This document shows positions 1 through 5,882 of a stretch of 8,596 nt of DNA, in pieces (within the stretch, counting starts at the first letter, position 1; each line of letters opens with the position of its first letter). The notes below the pieces were generated by a model that worked only from the letters and a program-made list of their open reading frames with translations, made no database searches and was not told the origin of the DNA. This DNA is from a bacterium (GTDB taxonomy: Bacteria > Latescibacterota > UBA2968 > UBA8231), in assembly GCA_027593305.1 (NCBI GenBank), contig JAQCJA010000168.1, positions 1 to 8,596 on the forward strand, written 5' to 3'. The position numbers and the translations under genes were made by a program.

Positions 1-397
1 CACCAGCACGCGAAGTCGCCGGATGATCGGCAGCGGCGATTTCCTCCTGGGCATTCAGACAGGCAGCGACACCCATCTCCATGTTGGACTGCCCGGAGCA
101 CAGCCAGACTTCGCCGACGAGCACGTCCTGAAATGCAACGGTGTTGGTGCCGGAAACAGTCAACACGTCCGGCCCGCCAGCTACGGCCTCCGGCAACGCC
201 ACCTGCCACTCTCCGGCGGTGTTGGCCCGGGTGTGGGCAACCTGATCACGGAACTGCACCGTGACCTGCTCCCCGGGATCAGCCCAGCCCCAGACCGGCA
301 GCGGCACGTCCCGCTGCAGTACCATGTGACTGCTGAAAACTGAGGGCAGACGAACATCGGCCAGGGCCAGGGCGATGATGTGGCTGGGTTTGCCCAC
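1..397 (-). CDS. Sialate O-acetylesterase-like protein, N-terminal part (runs off the window)
   Basis: About 132 codons are visible, read leftward from a GTG at 397 with GGAGG at 402-406 four bases upstream. The family removes O-acetyl groups from sialic acids or other glycans. Residues 14-40 (ADVRLPSVFSSHMVLQRDVP, then PVWGWADPG) match the usual start of the N-terminal beta domain. Residues 95-106 (GEVWLCSGQSNM) carry the SGNH-type nucleophile block, with Ser104 in GQSN as the expected nucleophile. Many relatives are exported, but no signal peptide is seen here: only about 13 residues precede the conserved domain. The frame ends oddly. After AAADHP it reads ATSRAG, whereas the frame one base away reads IRRLRVLV, which is what the family has at this point, so a frameshift near base 25 is likely (see findings). 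The family call is firm; whether the gene is intact is not known. It is divergent from the remaining genes. Confidence 0.85.
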   Translation of the reverse strand, partial: MGKPSHIIALALADVRLPSVFSSHMVLQRDVPLPVWGWADPGEQVTVQFRDQVAHTRANTAGEWQVALPEAVAGGPDVLTVSGTNTVAFQDVLVGEVWLCSGQSNMEMGVAACLNAQEEIAAADHPATSRAG

Positions 398-559
398 GGT
401 TCCTCCAGGAGAACAGGATGCAGCGACAGGACGGCACAGTAAAGTGGCCTGGCCCGCATGGGGTCAAGTCGTGCACAGGGCTTGCCCTGCGCCATGCCGC
501 CCCCCCATACTGGTGCATCCGGCAGGCGACCTTCACACGGACAGAAACTGAAACGAACC
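398..559. promoter_or_regulatory. Divergent intergenic spacer, presumed promoter region
   Basis: This 162-base gap separates the leftward acetylesterase gene from the rightward gene series, so promoters for both directions should lie here. The best rightward sigma70-like match I see is TTGCCC (482-487), 18 bases, then CATACT (506-511). That is only four of six matches in each box. The spacer between the boxes holds a run of seven C (500-506). The housekeeping promoter consensus of this organism is unknown, so the element match is weak; the regional role rests on gene orientation. Confidence 0.3.
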
Positions 560-2470
560 ATGAACAACAGGGAATTCCCCTACAGCCACCTGGAACACCT
601 CGGGCGCGACTTTGCCAGTCGGGGTGTCGTCGTGCTGGCCCCTGAAGACCTGGGCCTGCCGACTGCCGTCCATGGGCAGATCTACGAACAGGAAAAACGG
701 GCCGTGCAGGCAAAGAAGCCTGTCACCTGCGCCCTGATTCCCACGGTCCTCGACGTGATCAACGCCCCGGGCGTCGTCGCCGCCTGCAACCAGCTCGTCG
801 GCGAGAACTGGGCCATCGTGCCCTTCACGCACAATGCCTCCTTTGCCAGTGGCGCCCGGGATCAGGCGTGGCACAAGGATGACAATGGTCCGTACAACAG
901 CCGCAAGCAGCGGCACCATCAGGCCGTGCAGATCGAGATGCTGTACTACCCGCAGGCCGTCCTCGACGACATGGGTCCCACAGCAACGGCGCCGTACTCG
1001 CACTACTGGACATTCAATCACGAAGAGAACCAGGACAACTTTGCCGGCGCCGACCATCTCGACTTCGACTACCAGCTTACAGGTATGGAGCGCGAACCGG
1101 TAAGCGGCCCCGATTCGTCCTATACGGAACAGGACATCCTGCAGCGCAACACCGCCCACGACGTACGCATGCGCGACGCCGTCACCGACCTGCAGTGGCC
1201 TCTGGTGCAGCAACTGGAGACGGCGCCGCTGCGGGCGGGCAGCGTTGTGCTCTACTCACACAACACCTTCCACCGGGGCAATCACCGCCGCGATGACTGG
1301 CGCACCTGGGCGGACAGCCCGCGCTTCATGTGGCGTTTCTGGATCTACCGCACCACCGAACCTGACGCCGGCAATGGCCGCCAGGAGGCACCGTCTGACG
1401 TCGATTGGAATCGCCTGGGCACGGATCCGATGACGGGCGCCGATCTGGCAACGGCAACCGACGATGTCACCGTCGTCTGGCGCCACCATCATCACTGGAT
1501 GCAGACGGGGCAGGTACCACCACCGCGAGCCGAGGCGGTATCCCTGTCGACGACGGCCAGAGAGGCGGAGGCCCAGCGCCTGCTTGCACAGTTGCAGCAC
1601 AGGCATGATGCAGCCGAGCCGGCGCGGATTGGCGCGGCCTACAAGCTGGCCTCGATCGGTGACACGGCTGTGGCCGTGCGCCACCTTGAACAGGGCCTCT
1701 ACAGCGATCGGGAGAGTGTGCGCCGCGCCGCCACCTATGGGCTGGTTGCCGTCGGCACGGATGCCACCGAGACACTGCTCAAGGCTGCAGCTTCACCCAT
1801 CCGCTGGGTGCGCAAGGCGGGTATTTATGGCCTGGGGGATGCCAGCCAGCTGACCGAGGCGGTGTTGCGCGCCGTGGCCGCGTGTCTGCAGGATGACCCA
1901 TCCGTCTACGTCCGCTCCGTGGCGGCGGGCAGCCTCGGTTGTCTGGGCCGTCGTGCGGTGGGTACCGGCGTCGGCAGGGATCTGCTGCCCCAATGCCTGG
2001 ATGCACTCGTGCAGAGCCTCGGTCGCGAAGTCAATCGTGTGGCCATGGATCGCGCCCAGAAGCGCAGCATCAAGTATGTACGGCCCACCGATGATTGTGA
2101 TGTGTGTGAAGGGGGCGGTGTCGACTTTGGCCTGGAACGTTTTCAGCCTGTGCGTTCCGCCGTCCGTGAAAATGTGCTGTGGTCCATCGTCATTCTCTGT
2201 TCACACGGCGCCACCATCGTTGGCGCGGCGCTGGCACCGACGATCCAGGCGCTGCGCGATGTTGTGCGCAACGACGACAACGTCATCTGTGTCGGTTTTG
2301 CCATGGATGCGCTCAACCGTCTGGCCCACCTGCGACCGGCGGAGGAGATGTTGTTGCCTGCCATCAGCGACCTGCAGGCGGACATGCCGGAGATTCTTGC
2401 CAGCTCACCCATTCAGTGCTGGGAGGCTCTGGTGCGTGGGGATGGTACGTGCAGGCCCACCGATGCGTAG
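560..2470 (+). CDS. PhyH-family Fe(II)/2-oxoglutarate dioxygenase fused to C-terminal HEAT repeats
   Basis: 636 residues. The N-terminal 270 or so residues look like a PhyH (phytanoyl-CoA dioxygenase) double-stranded beta-helix oxygenase. WHKD supplies His105 and Asp107 of the HxD iron site, HRGN supplies the distal His238, and Arg255 or Arg259 is a candidate 2-oxoglutarate anchor. A linker with four consecutive histidines (309-312) follows. Residues from about 350 to 610 form alpha-helical repeats of HEAT type, recognisable as pairs such as VRRAATYGLVAVGTDA (388-403) and VRKAGIYGLGDASQ (417-430). An insertion near 500-527 holds a Cys pair, CDVC (Cys513, Cys516). The ATG at 560 was chosen because an in-frame ATG at 458 would add 34 low-complexity residues encoded across the presumed promoter; neither start has a strong ribosome site. 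HEAT repeats usually bind proteins or ligands, so substrate recruitment or scaffolding is plausible. The substrate is unknown; PhyH proteins oxidise very varied molecules, and the family name does not imply phytanoyl-CoA. Confidence 0.88.
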   Translation: MNNREFPYSHLEHLGRDFASRGVVVLAPEDLGLPTAVHGQIYEQEKRAVQAKKPVTCALIPTVLDVINAPGVVAACNQLVGENWAIVPFTHNASFASGARDQAWHKDDNGPYNSRKQRHHQAVQIEMLYYPQAVLDDMGPTATAPYSHYWTFNHEENQDNFAGADHLDFDYQLTGMEREPVSGPDSSYTEQDILQRNTAHDVRMRDAVTDLQWPLVQQLETAPLRAGSVVLYSHNTFHRGNHRRDDWRTWADSPRFMWRFWIYRTTEPDAGNGRQEAPSDVDWNRLGTDPMTGADLATATDDVTVVWRHHHHWMQTGQVPPPRAEAVSLSTTAREAEAQRLLAQLQHRHDAAEPARIGAAYKLASIGDTAVAVRHLEQGLYSDRESVRRAATYGLVAVGTDATETLLKAAASPIRWVRKAGIYGLGDASQLTEAVLRAVAACLQDDPSVYVRSVAAGSLGCLGRRAVGTGVGRDLLPQCLDALVQSLGREVNRVAMDRAQKRSIKYVRPTDDCDVCEGGGVDFGLERFQPVRSAVRENVLWSIVILCSHGATIVGAALAPTIQALRDVVRNDDNVICVGFAMDALNRLAHLRPAEEMLLPAISDLQADMPEILASSPIQCWEALVRGDGTCRPTDA

Positions 2471-2500
2471 CGGCGCCCGAGCGGGCGGGCGTTGCCGAAT

Positions 2501-2506
2501 GAGAGG
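2501..2506 (+). promoter_or_regulatory. Ribosome binding site deciding the start of the second PhyH gene
   Basis: GAGAGG lies six bases before the ATG at 2513. This spacing favours 2513 over the in-frame TTG at 2492 and the ATG at 2507, which directly abuts the motif. Confidence 0.5.
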
Positions 2507-2512
2507 ATGAGC

Positions 2513-3586
2513 ATGACGGTTGCCCAAGCAGCAGCAGGATGGGTCCCGGCGCTGACGGCGCAGCAGATGGGACAGTTCAAGCGGGATGGCTACCTGGTCC
2601 TGCCCGGGGCCCTGGATGCCGAGCGGTGCAGGCAGGCACGCGACGACATGTGGGAGGCGATTGCGACGTACCTGCCGCGCATGAAGCGCGCCGAGCCATC
2701 GACGTGGGGTCCCATCTCCGAGGACGAGAACGCCGCCTTGCTCGCCCGCAAGCCGGGAGGCGGCGACCCGTACTTCGGCGGCAAAGGCCACAGGTTCTAC
2801 ATCCGCAACGGCGCCGAACAGGCCATGCTCAACCTGGCGCCACGCGCCATGTGGCAGATCGCGGAACAACTCCTTGGCAAGGACACGGTGGTGTGGCCCG
2901 CAGGGGCCGACGACACCGGCACCACCACGGGACCATGCTTCATGAGCGATGACGCCATCACCGGACTCGCCAGTCACCTCGGCGACACCCTGGGCCAACC
3001 GGAGAAGGGTTCCTTCACCACGCAGCACGAGTTGCAACTGCCTGCCACGGGCCCCGTGTGGCTCACCGGCCAGGGCACGCGCGGCCTCTACTGCACCCTG
3101 CCTGACAGTCCGGACCCCGGACCCCAGTACACGAGCGCCCATTCGGACGGGGCCTGTTACGGTCGCTGGCGGGTGCAGATGGCAGCCTACACGGACGATC
3201 TGCCCGATCGCTCCGGCGGTTTCACTGTCTGGCCCGGCAGCCACACGCGCATCTGGAAGGAGCAGTGGGAGGCCTTCCTTGACGGCGAGAAACATACCGA
3301 TACCCACCTGGAGACACGCCGCGCCGGAGGCTACAACGATCCCGTGATCGATCAGATCAAAGCCGATACGGCCCCCGTCGATTGCCATGGACCAGCGGGA
3401 ACGGTGGTCCTGTGGCACACAAAAATCCTGCACATGGCCGGCCAGAACTGTTCGGCCGATGTCATCCGCCAGGCGACCATCTATGGCTTCATGAAGACAC
3501 CGGCGTCGCTGCCGGATCCGCTGGTGACGGACCGCACCAATCTGGACCCATGGCGCGACTGGTCGGAGGAGATCCGCAACCTGTGA
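2513..3586 (+). CDS. PhyH-family Fe(II)/2-oxoglutarate dioxygenase, long N-terminal form
   Basis: 357 residues. It begins with the typical PhyH opening, a helix followed by FKRDGYLVLPGALDAE (22-37). The iron site is AHSDG (His210, Asp212) with the distal His307 in LHMAGQN, and Arg319 is a candidate 2-oxoglutarate anchor. GGFTVWPGSHTRIWKEQW (235-252) is the usual GxxxxxPGSH segment between them. The HxD pair lies near residue 210, not the 100-120 seen in short family members, so about 90 extra residues sit ahead of the catalytic core, including a Gly/Asp/Thr-rich stretch near 131-140. All iron ligands are present, so the protein is expected to be active; the substrate is unknown. No signal peptide, so cytoplasmic. 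It starts 42 bases after the HEAT-fused oxygenase. Its TGA overlaps a possible GTG start of the next gene as GTGA (3583-3586), which suggests co-transcription and perhaps translational coupling. Confidence 0.88.
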   Translation: MTVAQAAAGWVPALTAQQMGQFKRDGYLVLPGALDAERCRQARDDMWEAIATYLPRMKRAEPSTWGPISEDENAALLARKPGGGDPYFGGKGHRFYIRNGAEQAMLNLAPRAMWQIAEQLLGKDTVVWPAGADDTGTTTGPCFMSDDAITGLASHLGDTLGQPEKGSFTTQHELQLPATGPVWLTGQGTRGLYCTLPDSPDPGPQYTSAHSDGACYGRWRVQMAAYTDDLPDRSGGFTVWPGSHTRIWKEQWEAFLDGEKHTDTHLETRRAGGYNDPVIDQIKADTAPVDCHGPAGTVVLWHTKILHMAGQNCSADVIRQATIYGFMKTPASLPDPLVTDRTNLDPWRDWSEEIRNL

Positions 3587-3603
3587 AAACCAACAAGGAC
3601 GAT

Positions 3604-4890
3604 ATGCACGTACTGACATCTGTTGCCGAGGCCCGCATCGCCGTCCTCGGCCTGGGATATGTCGGCCTGCCACTGGCCGTTGAATTCGGCAGGCACTACC
3701 CCACGACAGGGTTCGACATCGACACGGCGAGAATTGCCGCGTTGTGCGCCGGCAACGATGCGACGCTGGAGGTCTCCACCGAAGAACTGGCCGCCGCCCC
3801 GCAGTTGACGCTGACGAGTGACCTGGCAGCCCTCAACGACTGCAACACCTACATCGTCACGGTGCCCACGCCGATCGATGAACACAAACGTCCCGACATG
3901 CGCGCGCTGCTGGCGGCGAGCCGGACCATCAGCCAGGTGCTGAAAAGGGGGGACGTCGTCATCTACGAATCGACGGTCTACCCCGGGGCGACGGAAGAGG
4001 TCTGCGTGCCGGAACTGGAGCGTGGCTCCGGTCTGACCTTCAACCGGGACTTCTTTGCCGGCTACAGCCCGGAACGGATCAACCCCGGCGACAAGCTGCA
4101 CCGCCTGCCCAGTATCACCAAGGTTACGTCGGGTTCCACCGAAGCTGCTGCCACCTATGTGGATGAGCTCTATGCCTCGATCATCGCCGCGGGTACACAC
4201 AGGGCGTCCAGCATTCGTGTCGCCGAGGCGGCGAAGGTGATCGAAAATACCCAGCGTGATCTGAACATCGCCCTCATCAACGAACTGGCGCTGATCTTCC
4301 ATCGCCTCGGCATCGACACCGAGGATGTGCTGCTGGCGGCGGGCACAAAATGGAACTTCCTGCCCTTTCGACCGGGGCTGGTTGGTGGCCACTGCATCGG
4401 CGTCGATCCGTACTACCTGACGCACAAGGCGCAGGAGATCGGCTACCACCCGGAAGTCATCCTTGCCGGCCGGCGTATCAACGACCAGATGGGCCAGCAC
4501 ATCGTCGGCCGCCTGATCCGCGCCATGACGGGCGCCGCGATCAACGTCGTCAACAGTCGTGTGCTGATTCTCGGTCTCGCCTTCAAGGAAAACTGCCCCG
4601 ACATCCGCAACACCCGTGTCGTTGACCTCATCAGCGAACTGCAAAGTTATCACGTGCAGGTCGACGTCTATGACCCATGGGTCGATGCTGCGGAGGCGCA
4701 ACACGAGTACGGCGTCGAACTGCTGTCGACGGTGCCGGAAGACACCTACGACGCCGTCATCCTCGCCGTAGCCCACGATGCCTTCCGCGAACTGGGTGCC
4801 GCCGGGATCACTGCCTTCACCAGGGACAAGCACGTCATCTTCGACGTCAAACACATCCTGCCCCGCGAGCTCGGCGCCGAACGCCTGTGA
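3604..4890 (+). CDS. tviB: UDP-N-acetylglucosamine 6-dehydrogenase, TviB/WbpO type
   Basis: 428 residues, the usual length. Members of this family oxidise UDP-GlcNAc or UDP-GalNAc twice with NAD+ to the 6-carboxylate, an acidic amino-sugar donor for capsule or O-antigen. Visible signatures: the Rossmann motif GLGYVG (16-21); VTVPTPID (85-92); YESTVYPGATEEV (121-133); SPERINPGDK (155-164); AEAAKVIENTQRD (207-219) with the conserved Lys211 and Asn215; the catalytic Cys264 in GGHCIGVDPYYL (261-272); RINDQMG (291-297); and the C-terminal NAD/UDP-sugar domain with GLAFKENCPDIRNTR (324-338). The THKAQEIGYHPEVILAGRR block (273-291) is typical of TviB/WbpO/CapL and not of simple UDP-glucose dehydrogenase. 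The ATG at 3604 has AAGGA at 3595-3599; a GTG at 3583 overlapping the previous stop would add seven residues. No glycosyltransferase, epimerase or export gene accompanies it here. Whether the substrate is UDP-GlcNAc or UDP-GalNAc cannot be settled from sequence alone. Confidence 0.92.
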   Translation: MHVLTSVAEARIAVLGLGYVGLPLAVEFGRHYPTTGFDIDTARIAALCAGNDATLEVSTEELAAAPQLTLTSDLAALNDCNTYIVTVPTPIDEHKRPDMRALLAASRTISQVLKRGDVVIYESTVYPGATEEVCVPELERGSGLTFNRDFFAGYSPERINPGDKLHRLPSITKVTSGSTEAAATYVDELYASIIAAGTHRASSIRVAEAAKVIENTQRDLNIALINELALIFHRLGIDTEDVLLAAGTKWNFLPFRPGLVGGHCIGVDPYYLTHKAQEIGYHPEVILAGRRINDQMGQHIVGRLIRAMTGAAINVVNSRVLILGLAFKENCPDIRNTRVVDLISELQSYHVQVDVYDPWVDAAEAQHEYGVELLSTVPEDTYDAVILAVAHDAFRELGAAGITAFTRDKHVIFDVKHILPRELGAERL

Positions 4891-4953
4891 CTAAGGCGCG
4901 AACGCCTGTGAAGGCGCGAACGCCTGTGAAGGCGCGAACGCCTGTGAAGGCGC
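4873..4953. repeat. Tandem 18-base repeat with self-complementary blocks after tviB
   Basis: Three perfect units of AAGGCGCGAACGCCTGTG (4893-4910, 4911-4928, 4929-4946) plus a seven-base partial unit (4947-4953) directly follow the dehydrogenase stop. The last codons of the gene (4873-4890) are a diverged copy, GGCGCCGAACGCCTGTGA, so the array seems to have grown from the gene's 3' end. Each unit splits into AGGCG, CGAA, CGCCT, GTGA. The transcript can form 5-bp hairpins AGGCG-CGAA-CGCCU, or in the other register CGCCU-GUGA-AGGCG, which has a GNRA-class tetraloop. The GUGA register gives hairpins at 4903-4916, 4921-4934 and 4939-4952. A related one at 4882-4898 has a seven-base loop that contains the stop codon. 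No U-tract follows, so an ordinary intrinsic terminator is unlikely. Confidence 0.9.
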
Positions 4954-5011
4954 ACTACTTCCATCGACAGATGCAGAGCTCCGCACATAACTGGCTCGAG
5001 GACGCCTCCGC

Positions 5012-5761
5012 ATGACAGAACCAGTGAAGCCACCCTATCCGCAGCACCTCAACCCCACGCTCTCGGCCGAACTCGAGCGTGATGTGGCATTCTTCCGCAA
5101 GTGGGGGTATCTGCTCGTTGACAACGCCATCACGCCCGCGCAGGTCGACGTCCTGCGCGCCGCCCTCGACCGCACGAAGTTGCGCCACGAGGGGCAGTTC
5201 ATCAATCAGCTGCTGGAAGAGGATGAGGACTTCGCCTTCCTCCTCGACAACCCACCGGTGCTGACACGCATGCAGGCGATCCTGGGCACATGTGTGCAAT
5301 TGCACAGTGCCACGGCACGGGTCACCGAAGCGGGGGCGGAGAATCAGAACTGGCATCGGGACGTGCCCTGGCCCGTGGACCCGGATGGCACACCCTACGG
5401 GGCGTTGCCGGGCCAGATCAACTGCGGCTACTACCTCGACGAGTTGACGATGGAGAACGGCCCCGTGGTCATCGTCCCCGGCAGCCATCGGGTGCCCTTC
5501 CGGCCACCGGAGGGCCATCCTCGGTTTCCTGAGGAGTTGTCCGTACTGGCCAAACCGGGCCAGGCCGTGATGTTTGACGGCTGCCTGTATCACCGGGGCG
5601 CCGCCAATACTTCGAACCAACGGCGGCGGACGTGCCTGATGTGTTACCAGACGGCGTGGATGAAGTCGCGTGAGCCCTTTGATGGCCCTTTCGCCCGGCG
5701 CCTGCGCGCCGAGGGGACCGACGAACAGAAGATGCTGCTGGGCGCCATCGACAAATGGTGA
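5012..5761 (+). CDS. PhyH-family Fe(II)/2-oxoglutarate dioxygenase, short canonical form
   Basis: 249 residues, close to the minimal size of the family. After a helical start with FFRKWGYLLVDNAITPAQVD (27-46) it shows the HxD pair in WHRD (His115, Asp117), NGPVVIVPGSHRVPF (149-163), and the distal His194 in YHRGAAN. Arg204-Arg206 includes the likely 2-oxoglutarate anchor. All iron ligands are present. GAGGA (4998-5002) lies nine bases before the ATG. The 79-residue distance between the iron histidines contrasts with 97 and 133 in the two upstream oxygenases, so this is a separate subfamily and not a recent copy. The gap before it holds the repeat array, so its expression may be set apart from the genes upstream. 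A hydroxylation or oxidative-cleavage role is inferred from the family; the substrate is unknown. No signal peptide. Confidence 0.9.
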   Translation: MTEPVKPPYPQHLNPTLSAELERDVAFFRKWGYLLVDNAITPAQVDVLRAALDRTKLRHEGQFINQLLEEDEDFAFLLDNPPVLTRMQAILGTCVQLHSATARVTEAGAENQNWHRDVPWPVDPDGTPYGALPGQINCGYYLDELTMENGPVVIVPGSHRVPFRPPEGHPRFPEELSVLAKPGQAVMFDGCLYHRGAANTSNQRRRTCLMCYQTAWMKSREPFDGPFARRLRAEGTDEQKMLLGAIDKW

Positions 5762-5762
5762 C

Positions 5763-5779
5763 CTGGCGGGCTCAGCCAG
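5763..5779 (+). terminator. Weak stem-loop just after the third PhyH gene
   Basis: CTGGC (5763-5767) pairs with GCCAG (5775-5779) around a seven-base loop, starting two bases after the stop codon. Only two T follow, so this is at most a poor terminator or a transcript-end stabiliser. The rest of the 121-base gap to the sulfatase shows nothing else apart from the sulfatase ribosome site. Confidence 0.2.
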
Positions 5780-5882
5780 TTCCCGATCGGTGGGGATTGC
5801 CGAGATCATGTTCTGCCCGGCCCACCACACTCGCCGTTCGTGACGGGCGCCCCATCCCAGCGGACGGAGGTAGGTCGACCCA

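Noticed and set aside
500..506. Run of seven C as a possible phase-variation tract
   Set aside because: It lies upstream of the chosen start, is short, and in a GC-rich genome is not unusual; its only possible role would be promoter spacing, for which the evidence is weak.
458..559. N-terminal extension of the HEAT-fused oxygenase from an upstream ATG
   Set aside because: The added residues are Gly/Ser/Pro/Arg-rich, resemble no domain, and overlap the presumed promoter region; the PhyH-like sequence starts after the ATG at 560.
2405..3673. 422-residue leftward open frame opposite the second PhyH gene, and similar long leftward frames at 3481-4854, 4955-5905 and 5772-6791
   Set aside because: They lie opposite well-supported genes, show no family motifs, and are a common effect of high GC at third codon positions.
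4677..5015. Open frame containing a KARTPV repeat that ends as ATGA on the start of the third PhyH gene, perhaps a frameshift extension of tviB
   Set aside because: Most of it is an out-of-frame reading of tviB, the repeat is open only because its period is a multiple of three, and I see no convincing slippery site before the tviB stop.
5762..5882. Possible small gene in the 121-base gap before the sulfatase
   Set aside because: No short frame there has both a ribosome site and recognisable content.
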